This document shows, piece by piece, positions 56,224 to 64,000 of a stretch of DNA of 64,000 nucleotides. Source of the stretch: an uncultured Victivallales bacterium (lineage in GTDB: Bacteria > Verrucomicrobiota > Lentisphaeria > Victivallales > UBA1829). The translations under genes and the position numbers were made by a program. Under the pieces are notes generated by a model that was given only the letters and a program-made list of their open reading frames with translations, was not told where the DNA came from and did no database searches. Numbering within the stretch: the stretch's first letter is position 1; every line of letters starts with the position of its first letter. The DNA is taken from contig CALXRL010000007.1 of the NCBI GenBank assembly GCA_944390735.1, positions 62,001-126,000 on the forward strand. Direction: 5' to 3'.

Positions 56224-56915
56224 TTGGAGGTGCTCCATTTCTCATATTTGTCGAACCGTTCATAGAAATTGATTTTCTTCGGTTCCTTTTCCTGTTCCAC
56301 GGTGTCGTCGGTATGTTTCGGATCCTCCAGAAGTTTCAGATTCCACTCCCCGGGATAACGGCTGCTCGCGGATTCGAATTTCCAGATGCTGTTTTTGACG
56401 AGAAGACTCGCATCCCAGTGCCGCTTGTCCGTCGCGGAGGCCTTGCTGCGCATGATGATGCACTGCGTGTAGCGGTTTCCGTACCGGGAGGAGGTCATCT
56501 GAAGTTCCGGAAGGGAAAAGGGTTTCTTCTCCCCGCGGGCGGTATAGGGCATGTTGATCCAGTTGTCCAGAAACCCCGGACGAGTTTCGTAAAGCGTGGT
56601 CCTCGAACCGATGAACTGAAGATAGGAGTGCTCGTCGTTCAGCGCCCGCTGCTGATTCGTGGTGATAAGCGTGGCCCGGGGAAACATTTCCAGCAGCGCA
56701 AGGGCGGCTGGAACGCGCATCGAGAAACGGTTGCCCGCCATCCAGACCCCCCAGTGATCCGCCGAGCGGAGATTCGTCGCATCCAGCGATTTCAACCCCA
56801 GCCAGAGAATTCCCCCGAGCGTCGCCATGTAGAGCGGAAGAACCAGCACAAATTCCATCAGAACGGATCCGCGCGTGGATCGGAAAAAAGAACGGTTGTT
56901 TCGGATTGTCTTCAT
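56220..56915 (-). CDS. TadE/TadF-like pseudopilin
   Basis: 231 residues. Near the N-terminus RGSVLMEFVLVLPLYMA has the G/xxxxEF processing motif of TadE-type pseudopilins with Glu at +5, followed by a hydrophobic helix; the soluble body is beta-rich (for example WGVWMAGNRFSMRVPAALAL). TadV should cleave it after the Gly. It begins at MKTIRNNRSF, four bases after the tadG stop codon. It is one of two TadE-like proteins in the operon (the other at 58632). Confidence 0.78.
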   Translation of the reverse strand: MKTIRNNRSFFRSTRGSVLMEFVLVLPLYMATLGGILWLGLKSLDATNLRSADHWGVWMAGNRFSMRVPAALALLEMFPRATLITTNQQRALNDEHSYLQFIGSRTTLYETRPGFLDNWINMPYTARGEKKPFSLPELQMTSSRYGNRYTQCIIMRSKASATDKRHWDASLLVKNSIWKFESASSRYPGEWNLKLLEDPKHTDDTVEQEKEPKKINFYERFDKYEKWSTSK

Positions 56916-56919
56916 TCGA

Positions 56920-58635
56920 TCAGTGTCCCAGATATTCCCGGAGTTTATCCCATTGCAGTTTTCTGTCCTTGCCGCTGCTGTCCGTGATAAGGCCGGCCGG
57001 CGGATTGAGCTTTTCCCAGTCGGGGAGATTCTTCGATTCGATTTTTTTGCCGTCGGCTCCGACCCAGTTTTTCCGGTCGAGCATGATCTCCTTGAGGATG
57101 TTGCCGTTGCTGACCGTAAACGCCTGCGCGGGACCGGCGCCGACGCAGAGATCCCAGGCGTTGCGGACCGGAAGCAGAACGCCGTCCCAGTCGGTCTCCA
57201 CCAGATTCCACTCCTGATCCGCCGGGACGATGGTGTAACCGAGATTGTAATCGGAATTCTTGCGTTTTTTCTCCTTGTCCTTCTCATAGGATTTGAAGCC
57301 CGCCCGCGCGGAGGCGATGGCGCACATGTACTCCGGACGGTTCCCTCCCGCAACACTCGGATTGAACGCCGAAAGAATGGACGCCGCCGTCAGAGAGCGT
57401 CCCCCTCCGCTGAAAACCGAAAACGGATTGCTCGTCTTCCGCGCAATTGCCACCGTGATCGACCCGGCTTTCCCGAAAAACAGCGGCGTCAACATCAGCG
57501 GAATTGCCGGCGGAACCGCCAGCCCGATCGGAAGATCCTTCTTGATAAGCGGAAAGAAACTGTCATATCCATGGTATTTCGGATGTCCCCTCCCGCGGCC
57601 GCCGCCGGGAAAGAACGGCGGCATGTGAAGCTGAATCTCCCCGAGATTCACATGCACCCACCGGGTCCAGAACCAGTCCCATTCCGCATAAAGATGCGTG
57701 GCCGTCTGCCGGTAGACGCGCCAGAATCCCGCGATCCCTTTCCGGACGATCCAGTCATCCGTGCCGGGCCCGAACACCTTCTTCGGGGAGAAATCCTTCA
57801 GCGTGGGGTCCGCAAACGAGATGAATCTCTTTTCCGTATCCTCCGAGGGGATCATCGTGAGAAATGCCCCGGTCGGATTTCCCGTGGTCACATTGATCAT
57901 GTAATCATCCTTGCACTCCATCATGTTGGCGACCGCCACCTGCTGCGCGGCCTGTTTGACCTTCTCCGGCATCTCCTTGCGCAGACTGTTCAGTTTCGCC
58001 ATCATTTTCGTAATGTTCAAGCTGTATTCCAGGACCTTGGGCGTGTTGGTGATGGAGCCTTTCCCTTTGGCTTCCGCCGTGACGGTATAGGCCAGCTGTG
58101 CCAGCAGAAAACGGTCGAGGGTGCCCTGTCCGTTGAATTTTTTCGCCAGCTCCGGCACTCCGACCCCCGTTCCCAGGAGCAGCAGCGTGATGTTGCTGAC
58201 CAGAACATCGGTTCCGCAGTTGTAGTGAAGTCCGGGAACATGCATATGGCAGGGCTGATTCTTCTGCCGCACCATGTTGAAATCCTTCTGGAACTGGAGA
58301 AACACATATTTGCAGAAAAGATCCATGGCCAGATCCAGCGAGCGTTTCTGAAGATCAACATAGGTCCATGCCATCGCCTTGTTGACGGTCGCGATCCGGC
58401 TGAGATAATCCGCCTGCACCACGGCGGCGGAATATGCGGCGGCGTCCGCCGCATTCTGAAGTTCAATCTTGTTGCGCACCACCTCTCCGATTCCGTAGAT
58501 CCCGATGACCAGCAGGTAGATCGGCATGACAAACGCCAGCGTGATCGCCAGCGCCGCGCCTTTGCTGTCCACGGCCAGCTCCCGGCATTTGCCGGTGAAG
58601 ACCGTGAAGACTGTGGGCGATGCTGAGTATCTCAT
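56920..58635 (-). CDS. tadG: TadG-like pilus assembly protein
   Basis: 571 residues. The N-terminal Tad domain begins GAALAITLAFVMPIYLLVIG and has the characteristic LQNAADAAAYSAAV stretch at about 55-70. The long remainder is a soluble extracytoplasmic domain with several Pro/Gly-rich loops and no von Willebrand motif that I can see. TadG is a large membrane-anchored minor component that probably sits at the pilus base. The start codon overlaps the tadE stop in ATGA. Confidence 0.75.
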   Translation of the reverse strand: MRYSASPTVFTVFTGKCRELAVDSKGAALAITLAFVMPIYLLVIGIYGIGEVVRNKIELQNAADAAAYSAAVVQADYLSRIATVNKAMAWTYVDLQKRSLDLAMDLFCKYVFLQFQKDFNMVRQKNQPCHMHVPGLHYNCGTDVLVSNITLLLLGTGVGVPELAKKFNGQGTLDRFLLAQLAYTVTAEAKGKGSITNTPKVLEYSLNITKMMAKLNSLRKEMPEKVKQAAQQVAVANMMECKDDYMINVTTGNPTGAFLTMIPSEDTEKRFISFADPTLKDFSPKKVFGPGTDDWIVRKGIAGFWRVYRQTATHLYAEWDWFWTRWVHVNLGEIQLHMPPFFPGGGRGRGHPKYHGYDSFFPLIKKDLPIGLAVPPAIPLMLTPLFFGKAGSITVAIARKTSNPFSVFSGGGRSLTAASILSAFNPSVAGGNRPEYMCAIASARAGFKSYEKDKEKKRKNSDYNLGYTIVPADQEWNLVETDWDGVLLPVRNAWDLCVGAGPAQAFTVSNGNILKEIMLDRKNWVGADGKKIESKNLPDWEKLNPPAGLITDSSGKDRKLQWDKLREYLGH

Positions 58636-59312
58636 TTGGACAACGGATAAAATTTGGTTGCATACGGAATCGGAATCACACTGCTGGAGGTCAGCGTGAT
58701 ATACGGATAGCGGAGCTTCTCCTTCCCTCCAGCCCCGTTCACCTCCAGTTCATTGGCATAGCGGGCCAGCAGCGCGGGATTCCGTGCGTAGGAGTCCTCC
58801 TCCAGTTTCTTTTCCCACTCCTGCTCCTCCTTTGTCTTGTCTTTTTTGGCAAAGAAACTGATGATCCTGCCCGCAACCGGCACCAGAAGGAACATCTTGA
58901 ATTTGACGGTGCATTTGACTCCCCGCGGATCCAGATCGGTCAGCGGGATGTCCACTTCCACCTGCTGATCAAGATATTTGGTGTTCGGGAGACGTCCCCA
59001 GCCGTCGAGCAGAATGTATTTGTCCGCCGCCCGGTCTTTCGCATCGGCGGAATCCGCGGGAGATGCCGATACCACCGCAAGAATCCGTTTTGCCACGGCT
59101 TCCGCCCGGTTCTTTCTCTGAAGATTGTTCACCGTCATCGCCGACCGCGCCCCCATGTAGGCGGAATAATGCACCACCTGCCAGGTGATCATGATATAGG
59201 CAAACTGAACGGCAAACAGAAACAGGACAAACAGAATCGGAAAGCAGAGCACAAATTCCAGCAGCGCCGCTCCGTGTTCCGTTTTCTTGCCGTATTTTCC
59301 TGCGGATTTCAT
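58632..59312 (-). CDS. tadE: TadE-like pseudopilin
   Basis: 226 residues. GAALLEFVLCFPILFVLFLF near residues 14-33 is the TadE signature with G/AALLEF for cleavage by TadV; the body continues AVQFAYIMITWQVVHYSAYM and GARSAMTVNN, typical of TadE/TadG N-termini, then a charged soluble part with an EKKLEEDSYARNPALLARYA helix. Both ends overlap neighbours by 4 bases (tadV before, tadG after). Confidence 0.83.
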   Translation of the reverse strand: MKSAGKYGKKTEHGAALLEFVLCFPILFVLFLFAVQFAYIMITWQVVHYSAYMGARSAMTVNNLQRKNRAEAVAKRILAVVSASPADSADAKDRAADKYILLDGWGRLPNTKYLDQQVEVDIPLTDLDPRGVKCTVKFKMFLLVPVAGRIISFFAKKDKTKEEQEWEKKLEEDSYARNPALLARYANELEVNGAGGKEKLRYPYITLTSSSVIPIPYATKFYPLSK

Positions 59313-59857
59313 CGGGAAACCTCCAGAGAGTAGAGAAACTGAATCAGAAGATTCAGAAACAGTCCTGCCGCAATCGCCGCGCCGAAGGGTACCCGGCAGT
59401 TTTCGGTATCCGCGGGGGGCAGAGTGTTCCGTCCCTGTTCGCGGTCGTAGCGGAAATCAAACAGACACCGGCAGTAGTGTTTGACTCTGGCCGTGTTCAC
59501 TTTTCCGGCAAACAGCATCGCCAAAGCCAGCACGAGTCCCGCCATGGAAACCAGAAGAATCAGATTCAGCGTGTTGCCGGGACCCGCGATCAACCCGGCG
59601 GCAAAGAGCATTTTCACATCCCCCGCGCCCGCCGCCCGGAGAAAAAACGGAAGCAGAAGAAAAAGCGAGGAGAGAAACGCCGTTATCAGCGATCCCAGAG
59701 CATAATCCCTTCCGACGCCGAAGGCAATCGCCAGCATCACCAGAATTCCTCCGAACACCCAGCTGTTCGGCAGTTCGTGTTTCCGGAAGTCACGAATCGA
59801 CAGGCAGATCAGCCATGGCGTTGCCAGAATCAGTTTTCCAAGAGTCAGAAGATCCAT
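59309..59857 (-). CDS. tadV: Prepilin peptidase TadV/CpaA (A24 family)
   Basis: 182 residues, four or five membrane segments. The catalytic aspartates of the A24 family are D23 (SIRDFRKHELPN) and D80 in GAGDVK. It lacks the N-terminal methylase domain of PilD, as TadV does. It should cleave the Flp pilins and TadE-like proteins encoded here. The start is 17 bases past a strong terminator and the ribosome site is poor, so expression probably depends on read-through and is low. It overlaps tadE by ATGA. Confidence 0.88.
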   Translation of the reverse strand: MDLLTLGKLILATPWLICLSIRDFRKHELPNSWVFGGILVMLAIAFGVGRDYALGSLITAFLSSLFLLLPFFLRAAGAGDVKMLFAAGLIAGPGNTLNLILLVSMAGLVLALAMLFAGKVNTARVKHYCRCLFDFRYDREQGRNTLPPADTENCRVPFGAAIAAGLFLNLLIQFLYSLEVSR

Positions 59858-59873
59858 CCGAAGTTCGTTCCAT

Positions 59874-59907
59874 AAAAAAGACGGATCCCCGTTTGCGGGG
59901 CATCCGT
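59874..59907 (-). terminator. Intrinsic terminator between pilin genes and the tadV operon
   Basis: Reading the minus strand, ACGGAT (59907-59902) and CCCCG (59900-59896) pair with CGGGG (59891-59887) and ATCCGT (59886-59881), loop CAAA, one bulged base, followed by C and six T. This is the best intrinsic terminator in the window. It ends the pilin transcript; some read-through is needed for tadV and the genes after it unless a promoter is hidden here. Confidence 0.85.
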
Positions 59908-59935
59908 CCGGAGATTATTTGCCGCCGCCGGAAGA

Positions 59936-60187
59936 TCACTGATTGTAATTGTGCATCTTCTTTTCGTGGTCGTTGGCGGTTTGGATATCGCTGGCGGAGT
60001 TCTGTTTGAGTTCCTTCTGATAGTTTTCCGCTCCTTTGGCGTCGCTCATGGATTTGGTCGCCACATTCATCTCATGGGAGACGTTCTTTCCGAACATGAT
60101 GACGGCAACTACCACCGCGGCGGCAATCAGAACGGCAATGATGACATATTCCATCATCACGGCATGCTTTTTGACAAGGAGTCTCAT
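59936..60187 (-). CDS. Flp-type pilin (copy 2)
   Basis: 83 residues starting MRLLVKKHAVMMEYVI with GGAG 6 bases ahead (an ATG at 60199, MENP, contains that ribosome site). Cleavage before AVMMEY gives Glu5 and Tyr6 as in Flp pilins, although the residue before is His, not Gly. One hydrophobic helix (YVIIAVLIAAAVVVAVIMF) and a polar tail ending KKMHNYNQ. It is a close copy of the pilin at 60224 (the helix is identical and most of the tail). Two copies in tandem suggest high expression. Confidence 0.8.
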   Translation of the reverse strand: MRLLVKKHAVMMEYVIIAVLIAAAVVVAVIMFGKNVSHEMNVATKSMSDAKGAENYQKELKQNSASDIQTANDHEKKMHNYNQ

Positions 60188-60223
60188 CGGGTTCTCCATT
60201 CAGAAAGATGTTTCATTGATCAT

Positions 60224-60472
60224 TTATTTGTAATTGTGCATCTTCTTTTCGTGCTCGTTGGCGGCCTGGATATCGCTGGTGGTGCCGGATTTGACAGCCT
60301 CCTGGGAGTTCTCTGCACCCTTGGCATCGCTCATCGCCTGGGTCGCGACGTTCATCTCCTTGGAGACATTTTTGCCGAACATGATGACGGCGACCACCAC
60401 CGCGGCGGCAATCAGAACGGCAATGATGACATATTCCATCATCACGGCATGTTTTCTGGCAATGTGTTTCAT
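60224..60472 (-). CDS. Flp-type pilin (copy 1)
   Basis: 82 residues, MKHIARKHAVMMEYVI, the same hydrophobic helix as copy 2 and a tail ending KKMHNYK. GGAGGA sits 8 bases before the ATG, a strong ribosome site. It is the first gene after the promoter at 60515-60543. Putative TadV cleavage is between His8 and Ala9. Tails of both copies are rich in Ala, Asn, Gln and Lys (ATQAMSDAKGAENSQEAVKS), as in surface pilins. Confidence 0.82.
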   Translation of the reverse strand: MKHIARKHAVMMEYVIIAVLIAAAVVVAVIMFGKNVSKEMNVATQAMSDAKGAENSQEAVKSGTTSDIQAANEHEKKMHNYK

Positions 60473-60514
60473 AGGAAATCCTCCTCCATAAATGGTTAAG
60501 AAGTTTTTGCATAC

Positions 60515-60543
60515 TATATAGCGCTTTTTTCCGAAAATGTCAA
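60515..60543 (-). promoter_or_regulatory. Strong promoter of the pilin genes
   Basis: On the minus strand TTGACA (60543-60538), 17 bases, TATATA (60520-60515), with about 40 bases to the first ATG. Near-consensus -35 and spacing fit high pilin expression. Confidence 0.75.
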
Positions 60544-60741
60544 GGGTGTTTTCATTCTTTTTTTGTGATTTTCCGGGGAGGGCGGAAGACCTTTTTTCCC
60601 GGCGTTTTCCGGCAGGACGGAACGGTGAGGCGGACGAGCCGGAAAACCTCTTTTTCCCTCATCCGTCCGGGGGGAATGTTGCAGAACAATTGGAATCCGA
60701 TTAAATTTCCGTTTTTTTTCTTTCCCGGAGATTTTCCCCTC
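60544..60741. other. Intergenic region between divergent pilin and regulator promoters
   Basis: T-rich and GC-rich blocks alternate here. No gene or clear operator is seen. Confidence 0.3.
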
Positions 60742-60770
60742 TTGACATAGAACATGTTTTGCAGTATAAT
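60742..60770 (+). promoter_or_regulatory. Sigma70-type promoter of the GntR/LacI regulator unit
   Basis: TTGACA at 60742-60747, 17-base spacer, TATAAT at 60765-60770: a perfect consensus pair, followed directly by the inverted repeat at 60770-60787. Confidence 0.85.
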
Positions 60771-60787
60771 TATAACAAGTTTTATAA
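60770..60787. promoter_or_regulatory. AT-rich inverted repeat on the transcription start (candidate operator)
   Basis: TTATAACAAGTTTTATAA has 7 of 9 possible pairs; TTATAA forms each arm. It begins at the end of the -10 box, as the LacI operator at 2463 does in the other unit. The encoded GntR/LacI hybrid is the likely ligand. Confidence 0.45.
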
Positions 60788-60812
60788 TAAGTTGGCGCCG
60801 GGAGATTCTGGA

Positions 60813-61922
60813 ATGGGAAAAGGGTTGAAAAGCAAGACGGATGATGTGGAAAATCAGATTTGTCAACTGATTTTGAAGCGATCGCTGCCGGAGGGGGCGC
60901 AAATTCCGTCGGAATCCATGATCTGCGAGAATTATCATGTGAGCCGGATTACGGCGCGGCGGGCGGTGGCGAACCTGGTTTCGAAGGGGGTCCTCTACAC
61001 GGAGCACGGGAGGGGATCGTTCGTGAAATCGTTTGCACAGACGCAGAAGATTTACGGGGCGGATGTGCTGTCGCATACGATCGGACTTTTCATGCCGCGC
61101 GACGGCTATTTCATGTCGGCTGTTTACGGAGTGGAGGATGTGGTGAAAAATGCGGGATTCCGGATTTTTGTCTCGTCTTTTTCCTCGGAGAGTTTCCGGG
61201 ATCATGCGAAAGAGATTCTGGATTATGCGGCGGGGGGAATGGATGGAGCGATTATCAATACGCCGGAATCGTCGCCGTATCCATCGGAGTATCTGGAACT
61301 GTTTCAGAAGCTGAAGAATGTGGTGGTGTTCAACAGTCCGTCGCCGTCGCCGGAGATTGCGTCGGTCTCTTCCGATGACGTGGAGGGGATGACGCAGGTG
61401 ATGCGGTATCTGTTTTCCCTGGGGCACCGGCGGATTGCGTTTCTCGGGGGGGAGACGTGCGTGGCGACGACCCGGGATCGTCTATCCGGGTATCGTCAGG
61501 CGCTGATGGAGTGCCCCGGAGCGGAGAAGGAGATTGTTCTTTTCTGCAAGGAGTATGTGGCGGATGATGCCTGCCGTGTTCTGGGAAGATGTCTGGAATC
61601 CGATGCTCCTCTGCCCACGGCGCTGGTCTGTGCCACGGACGAACTGGCGTCGTATGCGTACCGGTCGCTGCTGAGTCACGGGATCCGGATTCCGGAGGAG
61701 ATTTCCGTGATTGGATATGGAAATCTGGATCTGGCCTACAAGCTGACGCCGCCGCTGACCAGTGTGGATCAGCATCCTCAGGAGCAGGGGCGTCTGGCCG
61801 GGGAACTGCTTTTGCGGCAGATTTTCCGGCAGGAGATTCCGGTTCGGCAGATGAGGGTCCAGCCAAGTCTGCATATCAAACAGTCCTGTGCCGTACCAAA
61901 ACAACAAGAAAGGAAAGGGTGA
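60813..61922 (+). CDS. GntR/LacI hybrid transcriptional regulator
   Basis: 369 residues. The N-terminal GntR-type winged helix is [20 protein letters not shown], then [20 protein letters not shown] and [20 protein letters not shown], up to about residue 75; the rest is a LacI-like sugar-binding domain ([20 protein letters not shown], then [40 protein letters not shown]). This combination is the AraR type. I start at the ATG at 60813 with GGGAG 8 bases ahead; a TTG in frame at 60759 lies in the promoter. A pseudopilin gene follows within 9 bases of the stop. It likely responds to a sugar released by the secreted enzymes after it. Confidence 0.9.
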   Translation: MGKGLKSKTDDVENQICQLILKRSLPEGAQIPSESMICENYHVSRITARRAVANLVSKGVLYTEHGRGSFVKSFAQTQKIYGADVLSHTIGLFMPRDGYFMSAVYGVEDVVKNAGFRIFVSSFSSESFRDHAKEILDYAAGGMDGAIINTPESSPYPSEYLELFQKLKNVVVFNSPSPSPEIASVSSDDVEGMTQVMRYLFSLGHRRIAFLGGETCVATTRDRLSGYRQALMECPGAEKEIVLFCKEYVADDACRVLGRCLESDAPLPTALVCATDELASYAYRSLLSHGIRIPEEISVIGYGNLDLAYKLTPPLTSVDQHPQEQGRLAGELLLRQIFRQEIPVRQMRVQPSLHIKQSCAVPKQQERKG

Positions 61923-61930
61923 CGGAACGT

Positions 61931-62722
61931 ATGAAATCGAGGGGAACTTTTTTCACATTGATAGAACTTCTGGTCGTGATTGCAATCATTGCAATTCTGG
62001 CATCCATGCTGCTTCCGGCTTTGAATCGCGGAATGGAGAAGGCCCGGCAGGTTTCCTGTATCAGCAATATGAAGAGCATTGGACTTGGATTTATCTCCTA
62101 CATGAACGATTTCGATTCCTATCTGCCGGGACAGAGCAATGGAACCAACTGTCATATCTGGTGGGGAATTGCGATCCGGGATTACGTCGGCAATTCCGGT
62201 CGAAAGGACAATTCCACGACCGCCATGGAGGAGGTCATGCCGGAAACGAGCGCGGTGAAAGGAATCTGGAAATGCCCTTCCTCCGGTTCGGATCAGGGCG
62301 GAATTCCTTATCGGACCAGCTACGGGGTGACGACCTGTCGCTGGACGGCCGCCCATGCGGAAGATCCGGCACGAACCGGCGGATTTGTCTATCACAGCGA
62401 TGGCGGCAGCGGAGCCGTCGGACGCAGTACGCCGCATAAGATGGTGAAATGTCCTCCGCCATCGGTCATGCTGATTGAAAAACGAGTCAAATCAAACAAA
62501 ATGGTCGGCAATATGAATTATCCCACGTATGCTTCGAACCGGACGCTGGGAGAGGGGGAAGTGACGGACTACTGTCCCTGGGGACGCCATCTGCTCAACC
62601 GGGGGAACTTTCTGAGTCTGGATGGTCGCGTTGTCTCCTATCCGACGACGTTCTGGCCCATTCCGAAACTCGGATTGGCGGCCTTCAAAATGGAAACATG
62701 GGTGTTCATTGGAATTCGATGA
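61931..62722 (+). CDS. Pseudopilin-like protein with prepilin motif (DUF1559-like), second module
   Basis: 263 residues. The N-terminus [20 protein letters not shown] is the canonical motif seen all over Lentisphaerota and Planctomycetes, with Glu in the +5 position; the residue before the cleavage Phe is Phe rather than Gly. The soluble domain has a [10 protein letters not shown] stretch and ends with [20 protein letters not shown], a variant of the H-X9-DG motif. It follows the GntR/LacI regulator by 8 bases and precedes two secreted proteins, so the module copies the one at 2506-7411. The family's role in glycan use is not proven. Confidence 0.87.
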   Translation: MKSRGTFFTLIELLVVIAIIAILASMLLPALNRGMEKARQVSCISNMKSIGLGFISYMNDFDSYLPGQSNGTNCHIWWGIAIRDYVGNSGRKDNSTTAMEEVMPETSAVKGIWKCPSSGSDQGGIPYRTSYGVTTCRWTAAHAEDPARTGGFVYHSDGGSGAVGRSTPHKMVKCPPPSVMLIEKRVKSNKMVGNMNYPTYASNRTLGEGEVTDYCPWGRHLLNRGNFLSLDGRVVSYPTTFWPIPKLGLAAFKMETWVFIGIR

Positions 62723-62763
62723 CAGAATAAAAACGAAAGAATAGATGGAAGGAGAAGGAAAGT

Positions 62764-63315
62764 ATGAAAAAAATCTTTTTGGCGGCTCTCTGTTTCGCTC
62801 TCACCCTCGCTGCGGCGGCGGACATCAAAATGCAGATGGAATTCAGTACCGATGGCGGAAAAACCTGGAACGAGGATTTCCCCATCCTGAAAAAAGCAAA
62901 TCCGCATTGCAAGGTGAAAGTGAAATTTCAGGTCGATGAACCAAAGGAGATCAGCGGAAAAATCGTCACAAGCATGCTGTTTTCCAAAGAACGGGATTTC
63001 GCCAGCGCCAACCGCGGTCTGAATCATTTTGAAGGGCGCGGATGGTATCAGCAGTTGAAAGTCTCCTGGAAGAATGCGCGCACGGGCTCCCCGTATGTTT
63101 ATGATCTCGACCTTGGTCCCCGCAAGGAGGGAGTCATGGGACAGGAGAACAAATGGGACGGGAAAAAGAAGAAGTTTGTTTCGACGCCGCTGTCCGCCTG
63201 TCCGGCGCTCGTTCCCGGAAGCTACAAGTTCCATGTCCGGATCGGCTACACCACAAAAGAGGACAGGAAATACCACAAGAGCATTCAAAGTTTTGATATC
63301 GTAATTGAGGAATAA
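62764..63315 (+). CDS. Secreted protein of unknown function
   Basis: 183 residues. Signal peptide 1-19 (MKKIFLAALCFALTLAAAAD). The mature part is beta-rich, starting DIKMQMEFSTDGGKTWNEDF, and looks like an immunoglobulin or jelly-roll fold (ending YKFHVRIGYTTKEDRKYHKS). No family is recognised. GAAGGAGAAGGAAAG lies before the ATG, a strong ribosome site. It is the third gene of the module and may bind a carbohydrate. Confidence 0.72.
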   Translation: MKKIFLAALCFALTLAAAADIKMQMEFSTDGGKTWNEDFPILKKANPHCKVKVKFQVDEPKEISGKIVTSMLFSKERDFASANRGLNHFEGRGWYQQLKVSWKNARTGSPYVYDLDLGPRKEGVMGQENKWDGKKKKFVSTPLSACPALVPGSYKFHVRIGYTTKEDRKYHKSIQSFDIVIEE

Positions 63316-63321
63316 AGTGTC

Positions 63322-64000
63322 ATGGTGAGAACAGTCTTTTATGTGTTTCTGGGGGTGTTCGGCTTTTCCGTCGCGGCCGGAACGGTTTATCCGCCCTCGG
63401 CTCTGATGGAAAATGGAAAGAATGCCGGAATCCGGGGCGCTTCATTCCGTCCCGGAAACCGGGAAAGATACTGGAAGGTATCCGGATTTCCCGAGGGAAA
63501 ATATTCTGTCCGTCTGGAGATGTCCGGAATCCCGGGCAACTGCCTGTACCGCAACGGAGTCCGGCTGGAGTTCGATTCCGCCTCGCCGACTGTCAACGGC
63601 ATGTGTACCGCGCAGACAGCGTTTCTTGACGTGAAAAACGGAGATGAGTTCCTCGTCCGTTCCTCCTCCGGCACCGTGGGAACTTTGACGCTGGCGAAGG
63701 AGCGTCTTCCCTTCGCCCCTCAGAAGCATGTGGAGAAGAAAGCATGGGTGCGCGATATTCGCTACTCCTTTGAAAAAACGGTGTTCGGGGAGGAGCTGAA
63801 GCTTCATTTGAAAAACCGGACCGGTTCAAAGCAGACGTTGAATCTGGAGGTGAAAATCGTGGATTTCTTCCGCATTCCCGTGGCGGAATTCCGGGAGAAA
63901 ATCGAGGCAGGACGCTCGTTTGCAAAGACGTTCCATTATCCGAGGGGAACGTCGGACCAGTATCGTGCCATTCTGAAAGTGACCGATTCCGACGGCAATT
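63322..64000 (+). CDS. Secreted protein, probably a glycosidase or related enzyme (3' end outside window)
   Basis: 226 codons are visible from the ATG at 63322 and the frame is open at the right edge. Signal peptide at about 1-20 (MVRTVFYVFLGVFGFSVAAG). The visible part is beta-rich (KYSVRLEMSGIPGNCLYRNG, and LHLKNRTGSKQTLNLEVKI). The N-terminal jelly-roll and Ig-like domain of a large secreted glycosidase would look like this, but no catalytic motif is in view. It follows the 183-residue secreted protein after 6 bases. Confidence 0.65.
   Translation, partial: MVRTVFYVFLGVFGFSVAAGTVYPPSALMENGKNAGIRGASFRPGNRERYWKVSGFPEGKYSVRLEMSGIPGNCLYRNGVRLEFDSASPTVNGMCTAQTAFLDVKNGDEFLVRSSSGTVGTLTLAKERLPFAPQKHVEKKAWVRDIRYSFEKTVFGEELKLHLKNRTGSKQTLNLEVKIVDFFRIPVAEFREKIEAGRSFAKTFHYPRGTSDQYRAILKVTDSDGN

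Noticed and set aside
1-64000. tRNA, rRNA or mobile element genes
   Set aside because: No cloverleaf-type sequence with a T-arm motif, no rRNA-like stretch, and no transposase or integrase motif was found on reading the sequence; a tRNA scan would settle it.

Overview
The window (about 57-58% G+C by eye) looks like a chromosome segment of a Lentisphaerota bacterium, probably Victivallales-like. That is an inference. It rests on the pseudopilins with an [13 protein letters not shown]-type start and a DUF1559-like C-terminal motif sitting beside LacI-type regulators and large secreted glycosidases, on a Tad pilus locus, on an anaerobic [FeFe]-hydrogenase gene set, and on a very reduced mraZ cluster. 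No rRNA, tRNA, CRISPR array, transposase or prophage was seen. Genes are tightly packed and many pairs overlap by 4 bases (ATGA or GTGA), so several real operons can be read.

Layout. 1-2142: MATE exporter (cut by the window edge) and Cof-type HAD phosphatase, minus strand. 2430-7411: LacI regulator, pseudopilin and GH-A-fold secreted glycosidase behind one clear promoter and operator. 7515-9271: ECF sigma factor, zinc-finger anti-sigma factor and secreted helical protein, divergent from an AraC regulator, which is followed by a YgiN-like monooxygenase and a FucP-type sugar transporter (to 12289). 12362-12476: hairpin cluster. 12540-17499: hydrogenase region with HydG, a TM1266-type regulator, and a two-gene operon of a sensory [FeFe] hydrogenase with a PP2C/SpoIIE phosphatase. 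17667-19446: CocE/NonD hydrolase. 19676-24883: aldo/keto reductase, MutL, TPR protein, oligopeptide-type ABC ATPase and a small membrane protein. 24957-27377: ornithine-lipid genes olsB and olsA coupled to a CobS-like membrane protein. 27397-30060: mraZ, a small membrane protein, a PBP dimer-domain-only protein and FtsW. 30360-32644: LacI regulator and MFS transporter. 32947-35432: NIF3-type domain protein, M50 protease, XseA and a secreted Cys-rich protein. 36061-41371: a 1732-residue GH2-like secreted protein. 41533-42484: a small membrane protein and an exported PPOX-fold protein.

42665-60543 is the largest coherent system: two convergent operons for a Tad (Flp) pilus. The plus-strand operon has cpaB, the cpaC secretin, an FHA-CpaF ATPase, tadB, tadC, two FHA/membrane proteins, a pilin-like protein and a membrane protein with an HEMVH motif. 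The minus-strand operon starts with two near-identical Flp pilins, passes a strong terminator, and continues with tadV, tadE, tadG, a second TadE-like pseudopilin, a small membrane protein, a second CpaF ATPase and a Ser/Thr protein kinase. Four FHA domains plus a kinase in one pilus locus suggest that assembly is controlled by phosphothreonine. From 60742 to the right edge the regulator-pseudopilin-secreted-protein arrangement appears again (GntR/LacI hybrid, pseudopilin, two secreted proteins, the last one cut by the edge).
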